From Diprion similis (taxonomy: Eukaryota; Arthropoda; Insecta; Hymenoptera; Diprionidae), in assembly GCF_021155765.1 (NCBI RefSeq), contig NC_060114.1, positions 14,393,501 through 14,457,500 of the forward strand: DNA of 64,000 bases. Direction: 5' to 3'. Under the pieces are notes generated by a model that saw only the letters and a list, made by a program, of their open reading frames with translations, was not told the origin of the DNA and made no database searches. Shown piece after piece: positions 44,655-57,443 of this stretch; the first letter of the stretch is position 1; every line of letters starts with the position of its first letter. Both the position numbers and the translations under genes were made by a program.

Positions 44655-46909
44655 ATGACATCAACTGATGATACGAGATTCGAGAAGTTAAACGTTGATA
44701 GACATATCCGAGTGATTAATTTCGGCAGTCGCATGCTGGGTTGTCGTCTGCTAGACCCTAATCCAGTGAAAGTGAAAAAAATGGACGTACTTTTGCGGGC
44801 CTTCGTGATGGGCGGCATGTCCTACGTTCTAATCCCGGGTTTAATGGCAATGGCAGAATTCATCGACGATTTAAGTTACGTAGCTGAAATAGGCAGCAAC
44901 GTGTTAGGCGTGGTTGAAAGTGTCTGTTTCCTTGGCAATAGTTACTATCAAGAATCGAAGTGCAGACACTTGGTGCAGAAAATTTATCGCGAGTTTTGGT
45001 CGAGCCCTTTGCCTCCAGAACTCTTGGAACACGTCCAATCGTTCGAACGTATTTCCATCGGCATAGGCCTCTACGTCTTCACGGTTTCTATATTAGCACT
45101 GACATTCTATAGTAGCATACCTCCAATCTTTCACAACTTTGATTTGTACGGAGATATCAATGCTATGAGACGGACTCCCTTGATCGGCAAATACTTTTAT
45201 GACCAACGCGTAAGTCCAATATGGCCATTGATGAATACTTCGAGTTTAAAAATAGCAATGACAACGATCCTGGTAAATACCTTGAATTTCTGCCTAGGTG
45301 AGTCCTAACTACGAGATAACGTATGCTTGCCAGATACTCGGCTCGTTTCTTACCGTAACGAGTTACGTTATCCTTACTTCGATCTACGCTTTCATCTGCA
45401 TGCATCTTTGTGCCAAACTTCGCTTACTTCAAGTGAGATTAAGCAACATCGACGCCTCGACGAGCAACGAAGAGTTTGCCGAAATCGTCCGCGAGCATCA
45501 ATACCTTATTCGGTACGTAGCCATGGAATCCATGCGATGGTTCCAAAAGCTTTTGTCCAGTATCTTGACAGTTTGACTTCGAAGACTTTCTGAGACATTC
45601 CTGTCTGCTCTTGTCGCAGGTACACCGACGAACTCGAAGATATTTACTCCCCGGTTATTCTGATACACTTTGTTCTCAGTACTGGTCTCATCTGCCTTGG
45701 TGTGGTCAAGGTAACTGGATTACCAGTAAGTGAGAATCAGACATTGAAACGTGCAAGATAGTAAGCGTAAAATAAAGGCACGTCTATGCAACCTAATCGT
45801 ATCCTAATTCACAAGAGGCGATAAATCGTTACATCAATCAGCCAATCGGTACTTTCGTGTACCGTTGTATTGAGTGTTAAATCAGAATACCTACTGCATG
45901 AATGGTCACTGCAAACGGTCGGTTCACTGATTGTCTCATCTTCTGAACGAGGTAATTTGCATCTGGAATGACGAATTGAAATTCACTGCTACAGGTACAA
46001 GCCGGTGTGATGGAACTCGTACTATTCATAATGTACTTCGCTGCTTCTTTTTTCCAAATATTCGTATTCTGTTGGATGGCCCACGAAGTCTTTGTAAAGG
46101 TGCTTTCTCCAGACAGTGATCCAGCTCTGTTTCCGTGTTAAAAAACCTCGGAAACCTGGTTGCAAAAGCAGTTTTCCGATCTTCATCATTCGACATATGA
46201 TGTGGTAACCAATTTAAGGATATATTTTTGACAGAGCGACGACTTGGCCAGAGCAATCTACGATTCTCGGTGGTACGAAGCATCGAGGCATCTCCAACGC
46301 GGGGTTCTTTTGATACTCTTGCGTACTCAGAAACCAAACGTTTTGACAGCCGGAAAATTTTTCCCTGTCACCATGTCGAGTTTTGGAACGGTATGTGGTG
46401 TGGATAAATAAATTTTTACGGCATGGCCATTGAAAAGTCCACTTTTTGTGGCAGTTTTCGTTCCGTAAAGTGACGCTTTATACGGCAGCGAACAAAGTTG
46501 CGGAATAAAGTCTTTATTCCGCACTTTTGATGCGCAGTTCGAAGTGCGCATCTCAAACTGCCGAATAAAGTAGCTTCGTCAAACAGATCGCGACATAACC
46601 TCACTCTTCGTTTTGCTTTTCAATGTCCATACCGTAAAAAATATTGTACGTGGCATGCCCGTAAACCGTTTTTTGGCTCGGATAATTGAAATCTTTATCC
46701 TTGCGTAAAAAACAGGCGGTTTACGGGAATGCCACATAAATAACTAATAACCTCTCGTAAATCAGACCAATATCAAAATCGTAAATACTGCCGATGAAAA
46801 TTAAGTCATTCGAGTTATGATCTGATTCATAAATACTGACGTTATTATTTCCTCGCAGGTCTGCAGTACGGCTGTTTCTTACTACACGCTTCTAATGTCA
46901 ATCCAATAG
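44655..46909 (+). CDS. Odorant receptor 2 (7tm_6 family)
   Basis: Insect odorant receptor paralogous to the gene at 40954-43046. Exons 44655-45209, 45298-45512, 45620-45725, 45995-46099, 46235-46390 and 46859-46909 give 395 residues with no breaks. Exons 2-6 have exactly the same lengths as in receptor 1 (215, 106, 105, 156 and 51 bp). Seen: NVDRHIRVINFGSRMLGCRLLDP, SIYAFICMHLCAKLRLLQ, QIFVFCWMAHEVF and the C-terminal FPVTMSSFGTVCSTAVSYYTLLMS. The first exon diverges more than the later ones, as is usual when ligand specificity shifts. A tandem duplication is the simplest origin. Confidence 0.92.
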
Positions 46910-48361
46910 ATTGTAAAAATGCGAATGAGCGATGATGACTCTTGCGTACTTGATTGGTACTATTGCAACAAGTGTGGAAAAAAAATTCGCCATGTAGCAA
47001 ATATATATATATATATATATTATGGTTTGTGAGAAAAACAACTGTAATTCGGAATAAAATTACCTCAAAATTTGCGTGTAACTTTATTAGATTGAAAATG
47101 AGTTCGTTAGACTGTGGAACAAATTACATCAATGAGTAAATCAACAAATCGAGAAATTAATTATCGCCCTAGATATCCGATATTGCGTGCTTGCGATCTA
47201 ACAGGGTTCGTCCATTGTCTCACGTCTCACGAATGAAACCTGCGTTTGCAAGACTCATTTTTCTATGACCTACATTTTAAACGACATAATAACCTAATAT
47301 GAAATATGGAAGTAAAAACGTGTGATTCGCGCCTCTAATTCAGTTTCTGGTCCCTACGATGAAAGAAATGAAACAAGATGAGGGATACCGTTACAATTTA
47401 TCGTAATCATTACCGGAACTTTAATATCATTGTGGTCCAGTGCATTTCCCCCATCGAAGATCGAAAGACTCGTTCCATTTAATATAATCTGATCGAAGCT
47501 TGCCGAAGCGCCAGATCGCAGTCAGAATTTCGAGCGAGATGGTCGTCAGTGATTTGATCAACACCGCACTCTGACTTTGTGATACTGAAGTAACAGGATA
47601 TACCTCAAGGATCTTAGACCATCAGTAATTGGTTATAAACCTGATTAGTTGGTCAAGTTACACAACCCCCGATTTGTCACCTTCAGGATTAGCAGAGGAA
47701 AAACAAGAAGTCGTACAATCGGTGTGAAAACAAATGTAAGTAAAACTGTGAGTGATTGTCATGACTGTATAGCAAATCCTTGCAACAAAACGAGGGTAAG
47801 TATTGTCAATCTGATAATGCGAAAACTAGAAGTCTGTCACATTGTCGACATTGATAACTTCCATTCTTATATGAATATAATAAACAAAAAATTTTACTTC
47901 AGGATCATTTAATTGACTGGCATTGTTATTCAATATTGAGCTGTCTCTGAATGAATTCTTAATTCGACTTCGGTGTTTTTCCTATATCTTTCCATCATTT
48001 CTTTGTACAACCGAAAGTGTACGGTTTTTTCTCCTCTCTTCCTTTTTAGCAATCATTTATCCAATCACCGCAATAACCGTTGCTCAAATAAACGCGAACG
48101 AAACACTCGAGTTACTTGTTCGTGGGAAAGATTGCTTGGCGTGACGAGGGAAGACGAGACCATAACTAATCAGCCAGAAAGTATTGTAGTGTAGTAACGC
48201 CAATCGTGACACGCGACATTACTTTTCTTCTTCAGTCTCTATTATCCCTTTCAAGTCCACCCATTTGACCGAATTATTTCATTTATTCACACCCTGCTAA
48301 ACTATGAAAATGATCTTCCTGCAATAGAATCAAACTACTACGGATCGTCAAGGTTAATATC
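46910..48361. other. Intergenic region with AT microsatellite
   Basis: Contains an (AT)n run at about 47000-47021, and otherwise only short frames on the plus strand (for example 47649-47912) with no recognised motif. Probably the receptor 2 3' UTR and the promoter of the following gene. Confidence 0.4.
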
Positions 48362-50047
48362 ATGCTACTCATTCTTCTGATGTGCATGCTGACTGCCATC
48401 TGCTGTTCCGAGGTGATCGAGATCAATAGTCCAATAGAAGCGAGTCACCAAAACTCATCAGATCTACTAGACCATGTGATCCTTGGAAAGAATCCCCCAA
48501 GTCTTAATTTTGGTCAAGTTCTCACAGACCCTGGCGACTTGAATCTGACCTTCGTTCCTTGGCCCATCACCAGAAGTACCCAAAACGAAAGCCAACCGTT
48601 AAATTCTGATGACTTGAGACCTGTAACAAGGATCTCAAAAAGTCTTTACTCGTCTGCTGTTCTTCCCTCTGCAAGATCTTCTGACGAACGACAGATTGTG
48701 AGTAAAGAAGAATTTTGAAGTGAAGATCGAGAAATAACTATTATACAATAAAGAATTTTTCATATGACTTATAGATTCCTGTCAGACAGTCACCCTGGGA
48801 CGAAACGCCGTCAATTATCGTTAACAGAACAGACAATTACAAGACCGGAACATCCGTTGGTTTGCAACAAAGTTTAGACCATAGAAGAACTCTACGACGC
48901 GACAGAGATCGAAGACGAAGGAACGATGCGATCAATCATCAGTACCCCAATACAGGATACGGCGAGAACCCGGAGGATCTCGACGCGGACTATGCACCCC
49001 AGGAAAACCATTATTCTCCTTCAACGAGCTACGGAACTGAATACACCGACTCATACTCACCAAGTATGATACACAAAGATCGATGACTTTACTTGAAAAA
49101 ATCTATCCACGAACAAAGTAGATGGAGTTGCACAGTTGCCAGTTTTTTCCTTTTTCATTCGTTTTTTCCTCACAGGGTTTCCCGATCAAGTAATCGATCA
49201 CATACACGGACCAGAGAAGTACAGTTCTTTATCCACTGGTTCAGGCTACAGGAGCAATAGATACTACGAGAACAGCGAGGAGTCTTCCTCGTACCCCGGA
49301 AGTCCGGAGCCTTGGCATCCTCATCATCATCATCATCATCATCCACGACCGTCATTGGGCTACCAAAAATTTCCCGCCTACTCTTCGTGCGATAATCCAA
49401 GCCACGGAGAGGCGACTCCATCCTTGATCGGATTGCTCTCAGCGATCGGTTCCAATCTACTGAACCTGTTCAAAATCGGCTTGGGCAGCAGCCTGTCGAT
49501 AGCAATACCTCTGATAGCCCTTAAGTTCTTCTTGATCCCATTGAAGATCTTCAAGTTTATTAAAATCGCGAAAATCCTGCTGAAACTCTTCTTCGTCATA
49601 CCGTTCATCCTGCGAGTATTCGCCCCGTCAATTTACTCTGCGATCACGCTTCACGGGGTTGGATTTGCCGAGAGGATTGCCGAAGTTCGGACTGAGGAGA
49701 ACAGAGGCATCGTCGTCGATCAGCCCGGCGATGATTCCACCTGGTGGAACGTCCTCGGAGTTAACCTCACCGAGAGCTTCTTGGCGGAAGCGACAAGTGC
49801 TCAAAACTGCCCCAGCAGAGTCGCCTGCGAATTGGGGTCGTATTTGGCGAGCAGGAACAAGTTGCCTGATAATCTCAGCAATTTTCTTCTTCACGCAAAC
49901 GATTCTGAGGCGGGCAAAGTCTCTCGCAATAACGCCGGCAATGAGAAAAAGGAAAGGGAAGAAGTTACCAACGTTTTTATTACAGCCCTAACCCAACGCT
50001 GGACGTACGATCGATGCAACGTTTATGCGTGTGGAATTTCTCTCTAA
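48362..50047 (+). CDS. Uncharacterised secreted/membrane protein with His run and CxxRxxCE motif
   Basis: I do not recognise the family. Exons 48362-48697, 48775-49063 and 49176-50047 join in frame (GT-AG) to 498 residues. Seen in order: a signal peptide (MLLILLMCMLTAICC); a long polar, low-complexity region with an Arg-rich patch (residues about 145-160) and Tyr/Ser repeats; a run of seven His (about 258-264); a hydrophobic, Lys-spaced segment (about 291-360) that could form two or three membrane helices; then a C-terminal domain with CPSRVACE near residue 420. The layout recalls insect proteins of unknown function that have a signal peptide, a hydrophobic centre and a CxxRxxCE tail. Intact. 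The adjacent downstream gene has a similar overall plan. Confidence 0.8.
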
Positions 50048-50138
50048 TTATAATAAAACGATGCTGTAGCGTCTCTATGCGCGGTATAAATTTCTCAGCA
50101 AGAGACACATTAATTGTTCGTATACTTGTTATATACAT

Positions 50139-50631
50139 GGGGCATTCCACGTCAATTCGACTAGAGTCGCACCTTCATCCTCGTGGATTTGGTCCGCGAT
50201 TTTTGATATTGTTGTTCCAACTCTAAAAAGCAATCCGGATTTTTTTCAAATTTTTGTAACGCCACGGAAGCCTCCCAAAGCTCTTCAAATGATGATATTT
50301 TAACAGTGATTGCGAGATTTTTTTAAATTATGAAAAAAATTACATCAATTCTGTGCTCAATTTTAATAAAAATTTCAAGATATTTGTCATATTAGGAAAG
50401 GTGGATTAAAGCCTTAGAATTAAAAAAATTATTCAATAGTTGAAAAATTGATACAATGATTGATTTTGATTGGGTCATAATTTTCAGAAATTTTGAAATC
50501 TCTATCAAAATATTATCCTTTAAAGAACTCTGAAGCGTTAGAAAAATCTCGAAAAAACGGGGAATGCTTTTTAGAGTTCGAACAACCATATAAAAAATCC
50601 TGAAGACCCTCGTCGAATTGACGCCTTGCAT
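50139..50631. mobile_element. TIR element with ggcattccacgtcaattcgac ends
   Basis: The left end ggcattccacgtcaattcg and the right end cgaattgacgccttgc are inverted copies. Further inverted blocks follow (ttgttccaactctaaaaagc on the left; its complement, gctttttagagttcgaacaa, near 50567 on the right). The element is about 490 bp with no coding capacity. It lies just after the stop of the 48362-50047 gene and may contribute to its 3' UTR. Confidence 0.65.
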
Positions 50632-51105
50632 AAATATACATAAGAATCTGCTCAGAACAGTTTAAACATTTTTCTTTATTACATTATATTTGTTATAGCT
50701 TATAAGAAATTGTACCTATACATTGTATTACGCTGGCCAGCCTGAACATAATAAATTATATATTTATACTATAGACAGACGTAAAAAAAGTAAAAACTGC
50801 CGCATCGAACTTTTGGAATCCCTGGAAAACATCCGATCTGATGTTCACAATTGTTGAGAAAAAAAAATATATAATCTTAGAAGAAAGAGGATTATTTCTC
50901 TGTATCGTAAAGATGAGACTCGGTGTCAGCTAAAAATTTTTACCTGGAATCGAGAGTCTGGCTCATCAAAATGACACGGTGTATCAGCTACTACTCAGCA
51001 ATGGGAGCTTCAAGTGCAGTGTATCATTCTACCGTTGTATTTCCTAGGTGAAGTTACGTTACGTGAAAACTCTGAATAATCTAATACGCTAGACGACGAA
51101 TCAAT
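50632..51105. other. Short intergenic region
   Basis: No gene seen. It should hold the promoter of the gene starting at 51106; no convincing core promoter was identified. Confidence 0.4.
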
Positions 51106-52189
51106 ATGACTTCGCCGATATCAAATATCATTGTAATTCTCCTTATTGCGGCGAATCCTTGCCTCCTTTGGCCCCTGACCAAAAATGATATTTCGGAATC
51201 ATTATCGAACCTGAAGCAACTCCTCGAAGAATTCGAAGCGAAGAACATCACATTGACATCAAGAAACCGACTTGACGGCAAGTATAATATTTTGTTTATT
51301 CAACTCTTCGATCAACTTTTCGTGAATTTACTGAACATCCTTTCGTTCTATACAAGACCGTGAAACTATGTTAATAAATTTTGAGAGAATATTAGAGAAA
51401 TTAAAAGTATAACATACACATTAATGATCGATATTTTAATTGATCGTACCACGTTTTCTCTTCAATCCAGAAACAAGATCGACCAACGATGGTCAGTCGA
51501 TCCGACTAGACGAGGGTCGTCAGAAAAAGAAACTAGAACAGTTCAGTCAGAAAAATCTGGGAAATAATCAGCACGATGTTTCTAACCTGGAGTATTTACT
51601 GTGGCAGCAATATCAGCGTGAAAATTATCGGCGACCTCGCCCGTTTACAACGGCCTTAAAATCAGCGACGATTTTGAAAAACCCCGTAAAAATGCTGCCC
51701 AGTCAAGAAACCGCGCAGATTGACCCAATTTACGTTGTACAGAACAATAAACCAAGCGCAGCCGATAACTTTATGGCTAATGGCGAAAGAACAACGACGG
51801 AATATCCGTTAGATGATAACAATAACGTCGTGATTGACCTCTTGCACGATAATCAACAACCGACTGCAGTTACAGGGTCGAGTACAATCAACAGCCTGGA
51901 ACTTTTCCAGACAAATATTTTCTTCTCCAATCCAATTTTCGCCGCGTATTTGGCCGGATTTTCGGGGTTCTTCAAAAGCTTCGAAGTTCCCTACTTCGAC
52001 AAGGATTGCTCGATGTTAGTTAAAACTTTGCCTATTTTTCTAGTGAATAATTTCTTCGGCGCATTGATCAAGATCGGTAAATTGCAACTGACCAATAGTT
52101 TTATGGTACCGTTTATCGCCTTGAGTGTGATTAATTTCATTGTGTCTTTTTTATTCCTGGAAGAATACTGTCCACCTGCCTTGAGATAA
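51106..52189 (+). CDS. Uncharacterised secreted/membrane protein, GC-AG intron
   Basis: Unrecognised. Exon 1 51106-51277 and exon 2 51471-52189 give 296 residues. The only in-frame junction uses a GC donor (cttgacg|gcaagt), a known minor splice class, with a normal atccag acceptor. Seen: a signal peptide (SNIIVILLIAANPCLL), a polar, charged region (SESLSNLKQLLEEFEAKN, later Gln/Asn-rich), then a hydrophobic C-terminal third containing FFKSFEVPYFDKDC, LPIFLVNNFFGALIKIG and FIALSVINFIVSFLF, and an ending EEYCPP. Two Cys in this part could pair. Its position and plan resemble the upstream neighbour, but I see no direct sequence similarity. Confidence 0.72.
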
Positions 52190-53078
52190 TGATCAAGATG
52201 TTGAAAGTCTTTGACGAATATTCCGGTGATAAAGATTATCGAAAGTTTTAGTTTGTTTTATAGAAAAAAAAAACGATATTTTGTTCCAGTTTAATTTTAC
52301 GCTCTAGATGGATCAGAGCTTTTCTCTTGATGTATTATCTAAATTAGGCCTGATCCTGCAATGTTTTTGAAATGGAAAAGCCTCCTTCACATTAATGCGA
52401 TTCTCTCAATTTTTCAAATCAAGAAATTTTCTATTCGTCATACCTGCGGACTGAAAAAATAAATTCTTGAATTTGGACTATTCATGACTTAATATAATTT
52501 CAAAAATATCACGTACACAACGTGCCTCGTTGCGTAATTGTAAATGGAATACCTATTTTCATGGGTATTGAATAGCAGAGGAGTGTTGAAATGTTATGAC
52601 GAAGACGAATACGTAAGTCGAAGAGTGGGAAACTGTTTTACATAAGCTACAAGAGTGTAATTCGTTGTTGGCGCATAAAAAACTGTTATAACGACTCTAA
52701 TAAACCTGTGTTAACTCCAAACCATCATTATTACGTTGTCCAAAGTTTAGTGTTACAATTATTGAATTTCCCGAGAAACCGGCGACCCTTGCGGTCACTT
52801 GTCAATAGATATATTTGTCTAAGAAGATATTTCGCAACCGGAGTTTGAACCTTCCAAGGAATCATCGACACCCTCGAGATATTCGTTTCGCCGCATATAT
52901 TTGTAAAAAAAAAGGTAATTTCACCGCACCTTGAATTCGTATCGAGCACGGAGACAAACCCAAAGTCACGATTCTGTCAAATCACGATTGTAAGTTTATT
53001 TAAAGAATGACGTCTGTCAACTTGACAACCGTCAATTATAGTTCAGCGGGCTTGCCCGTACATAGCTTGCCTCACTGA
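52190..53078. other. Intergenic region
   Basis: No gene recognised. It probably includes the 3' UTR of the 51106-52189 gene. Short frames on the minus strand are not supported. Confidence 0.4.
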
Positions 53079-53455
53079 GCAGCACGATTCTAACCTAAAA
53101 ACTTAGAGCGGATCGAACCTAACCTGAAAATTATTGATGTTTGAAAAAGAGAGATAAAGCGTGTCGCGTAGGTTGGCCGATGATCAACCAAACGAACAAA
53201 ACAGATTTTGATTACAATGCCAATGCTAAGTTTTATGGCTTCAAGTCTTTTATTGACTATTAGCAGCGTGATTATAACCTGAAAACTTGGAGCAAACCGG
53301 GCTGACCTAACCTGAAAATTGTTGGTAATCAAAACAACAGAAACAGGCCGCACGGGAAGACCAATGATCGATCATAATTATAAGATACACTTTTATGACA
53401 ATGCTAATGCTCGGTTTCATTGCTTCAACCCTTTTATTTATCAACTGTATCTGTA
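53079..53455 (+). repeat. Tandem duplication of the serpin D leader region
   Basis: Two diverged units of about 184-190 bp: 53079-53262 and 53263-about 53455. Both start with gcagcacgatt/gcagcgtgatt, then taacctaaaaactt/taacctgaaaactt and gacctaacctgaaaatt-like blocks, and both end in a short frame. The second supplies the serpin D start and signal peptide. The first encodes a similar start, MPMLSFMASSLLL, which runs into a stop (TGA) without a donor. Confidence 0.65.
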
Positions 53456-55912
53456 ATGTAATGTCTTCGCAGTTCGTTGAGATGGCATCTGACAAGGAGG
53501 ACCAAGAGAATGTATTTTACCAGATGTCCAAATCGAACGATAAATTTACCGCTAAATTTTATGCGGTAAGTTGATATTCTTGTACACAATTTGTTCAGCT
53601 TTGTAAATTTTGTGGAATAATAATCGAACTTTGAATGCAGAATCTTGTTAAAGAATAGTGTGAATCGGTGCGTTCTAAAATTGAAATAAAAATGACGACT
53701 GATGTTCAGTTTTCAAACAGCTAGAAATTCATCAAGTTTTAAACAAGTTTATCAATATTTCAGAACGTCGCACCCAAAGTTGGAGGAAATACTGTTTGTT
53801 CTCCGCTAAGCGCTCACATGATTCTATCTTTATTGGCGTACGGAACACGAGGAAAAACTGAAGAGGAATTGAGAAGCGCTCTTTATCTACTCGGCGATGA
53901 CTCTCTGACCCAGAATGGATTCAAGTCCCTTTCACAATCGTTGAATGTAATTCTTCCGTGACTCCTTAATATTTGAAAGATAAAACAAAAAAAAAAAACA
54001 TTAAATCCATAAAGTACTATTGATCACAATTCATTATTCAAATATTCTTCACCACAAATACTAATTGCACACTTTCTTGCCTAAAATTTTCTAAGTTTAG
54101 TATACGATGTTAATATTTTTTATTATTTTTCTTTCCAGAATGTTACAGGGCTCGAAATCAGTTTGGCAAACACAATTTATATTCAGGAGGGTATAACACT
54201 GATACCAGAATTTTTGTCCATGAGTTCGGAATACTTCGATTCGGATACACCGAGGGTTGATTTCAAGAACAGCGTGGAGTCCACTCGACAGATAAATTCT
54301 TGGGTTAAAAATCAAACAAACAACAGAATCAAGAACTTATTGTCTCCAGGTAATTTGATGCGGTTGCTCGATTCCAGTAAAGAATTGGCCGGTGTTACAG
54401 AACTGAAATCAATTCGAAAATATTCGACTCTTTCCTTTGAAATTTCAATATTCAAGAGTTATCATGCATCGAATTGATGACAAAAACTCAATTCTTCGTA
54501 CACTTAAGTTTAAAAACTTTGAACATGTATATAAAAATCGCATTTTCCATCAGATGCAGTGAATGAATGGACTAAAATAATAATGATAAACGCTGTGTAC
54601 TTCAAAGGGAACTGGGAGCAAAAATTTGACACCGAATATACAGAGAATAGACCATTTTATATAACGAAAGATACTAAAAGACACATTCCCACAATGTATA
54701 GAAAGTCCGATTATGCTTACGCAGAGTTAGAAGAATTGAATGCCAGAGCGATTCAACTTCCATACTCAGTGAGTCTTCGATGCTAAAAGCCCGCCACTTG
54801 GACTGCATAATGACCACAGATTTTTTTATATTGACATCATATTTCTTTCAGAACAAAGATTTCAGTATGCTCATTATACTGCCGAACGAAATTGACGAAC
54901 TACAGAATTTGGAAGAAAATTTCAATCCAGGAACTATAGCAAGTACTAATTGGAGATCTCGCAAAGTAGAGTTATACTTACCTAAGTTCAAAGTTGAATC
55001 CACGATAAATCTTGAAGAAATTCTACAAGAGGTGAGTCCGTAGTTGATTGGTACAATAATTCAAGTCTCGGCAATAAGCCTTTGGCCAAAACAATTTGTT
55101 ATAACTTTTTCTTGTTATTTCTGATCTATCGTTGTCACATTCTATTACTGATTGACAAAGAATTAAACATAGCGATCAAGGTGATGAAACATTTTCAAAA
55201 TTTTATTGCCAAAATTTTCAAAGCTAATGACTCCAAAACACCGGAATGACTCCCAGAATTTCTTCCTACATATGTTTTATTTTCGTGCCACTGAAAATCA
55301 CATCGATCATCGTATCGAAAATCATATCAATAACAAAATTTTATTGCTTATCATTTCAGATGGGGATAAAGCAGATGTTTACCGATTTTGCAGACTTGAG
55401 TGGGATTTCGCAAAGCCCATTAAAGGTTGGCCAGGTCATTCAGAAAGCATTTATTGAAGTCAACGAGGAAGGATCTGAAGCTGCCGCAGCTACCGGTACG
55501 TTCTTTACAGTAATTGCCAATCAATCTGGAATGGATTCGAGTCTCAAATTTCAAAATTGCTATAAAAATCAGAATGCAACTTTTTTTTGATATAGTCATC
55601 TATTTTATTTTTATTTTTTTCTTTATGCCTGTATTTCGATTTTCATTTTTATACACACGTTTAATTTGGAATTTAGTAACATTTTTAGAAAACTTGGGTC
55701 TCAACACTTGTCCAAGTGAAATTATTGACATATACAATATTTTTTATTCTACAGCCGTTAGAGTAGTATGCAAGAGAAGCGTGACTCGGCCGGAAATCTT
55801 CGATGTCAACAGACCATTCATGTTCGCTATCAATCATAAGCCGAGTAGAATTCCGATATTCGTTGGCAGTGTCAGAGATTTACAGACGCTTCCCAACAGA
55901 GAAGAATTGTAA
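53395..55912 (+). CDS. Serpin D, secreted, P1 Lys (Lys-Arg)
   Basis: Complete serpin of 417 residues on the plus strand. Exons 53395-53565, 53764-53946, 54139-54349, 54554-54768, 54852-55031, 55360-55495 and 55755-55912, all GT-AG and at the same positions as in serpins A-C. The signal peptide is [20 protein letters not shown]. Marks include [57 protein letters not shown], the hinge [17 protein letters not shown] and [13 protein letters not shown]. The RCL exon reads [10 protein letters not shown], giving predicted P1-P1' Lys-Arg. A dibasic site could attract trypsin-like proteases or a proprotein convertase. There is one terminal exon; no further cassettes were found downstream. It lies opposite in strand to the other three serpins and 15 kb from the nearest. 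Confidence 0.92.
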
Positions 55913-57368
55913 CAAAATTCACTGTATCTCAAAGCGACAACAACACGCTAATTGGAATGTTGGGCTTTTATGTTGAATAATGCTGGCCTTCAAGTAAATG
56001 TACTATCTAATTACAAGTTCTACCGCCTTTTATAGTATTTTATGTATATCTATTCACTGTAAATATCGTTACGTTTGAATTTAACAAATTATATCTCGAA
56101 TTTCCAAAGGATCAACGAAACTCCACTGATCTTTAATCAGTATTTACATTTAAACGTCTGACACTGTATTTGTTTAATTTCAAGAATTGCGTTGCTGTAT
56201 TTGGGACTTTCCATCCATTATGGCCCATGCTTGAACTTGAGTCAAGATCAAACGTGGGTGATAACAAATGAAAAGCCCCATTTGTAATTAGTTTTATAGA
56301 ACTTGCGCAAAAACATTCCATAGCACATTCCAAACTCCTACAATTGCTTCGATAGCTTGTTCCCTTTTATTTGTATTGTTATGTGATGTAATCATTTTCA
56401 CTTTCGAATTTAAATCTATATGAGTAATTTAATAATGAATAATTACAAAACATTTCTGTATCAAAATAATGCAATCGACATCTCTGCGCTATGTACACGC
56501 TATTATTAATATTATTGAGATTGATGATATTATTATTTTTATTGTTGTAGTTATTATTATTACCATTATTATTATGATCTCGAAAAAATATTCAAATATA
56601 TTAATTGACCATGTGAATGTGTGTGAGAAGGATAAAGTTTCTTGAAATAAATGACACTCGATGTTTTAATGGCGTGTTGTGTGATCCCCAGAATTTAAAC
56701 GGATAAAATTTGAACAAGTATTCACACAAATTACTTTTATCATTAAGTTTTGAAACGAAGTTAAAACCAAATTAAATTTTGTGTTTTTTTTTAAACGAAT
56801 CCGCCCTGCAATTGCAATATGCAATAAGTTAATTCGAGGTAAAGAAGAAATTATTATGATTCTTGCGTGTTAAACTGAATGAATACTGGTTCATCTTCGA
56901 AATTAGGAATATTCTAAAAACTTGGCTAACCCAATGACAATTGAATGTAACACGTGTCGTAGAAAGAGAACGGATGTCTAAAAAATGTATTTTTTCACCT
57001 GTCTAAACAGTGACTCATGGTATAAGTAAACTCGGCAAAATATTAACAATATTATTGCTTGCATTAGCCTTTTAGAATATCATTGACGAATTCACTCTGA
57101 ATAAGCAACCGAAATACCAACAGCGGAGGTTCTATTGATTATATAATCCAGTGTTTGTTCGCCGATCGTAATTAACAAACATTATTGCAGTTGTTTTGTA
57201 ATTCTTGCGGCCGAGATACTCAAGGTTAACAAAATACAGTAAGAAATGTCTCATCTCTTATCAGGAAACACATTTGATCTCCTATCAGGATACACAGTTG
57301 AATATGTAATGTTGTTTTCTTAATAGCGGAAAGGGATTCAGCAGGTATGGACACCGTATATTTGCGGA
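55913..57368. other. Intergenic region with ATT-rich microsatellite
   Basis: The serpin D 3' UTR probably starts here. An interrupted (ATT)n tract lies at about 56503-56575. No gene or additional RCL cassette seen on either strand. Confidence 0.45.
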
Positions 57369-57412
57369 TATTTAAATACAAAGTAGCAGATCTAAAGCGT
57401 TACTTTGTCAGT
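57369..57412 (+). promoter_or_regulatory. Candidate core promoter of EcKinase 1
   Basis: A TATA-like box tatttaaata (57369-57378) is followed by an arthropod Inr match TCAGT (57408-57412), about 35 bases before the start codon at 57444. The spacing is slightly longer than the typical 30 bases. Sequence-based prediction. Confidence 0.4.
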
Positions 57413-57443
57413 CAAACGTCAGGTATCGAACAACGATAATATC

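Noticed and set aside
49170-49894. Minus-strand frames under the gene at 48362-50047
   Set aside because: Shadows of the plus-strand coding exon; the poly-Asp run is just the complement of the His codons.
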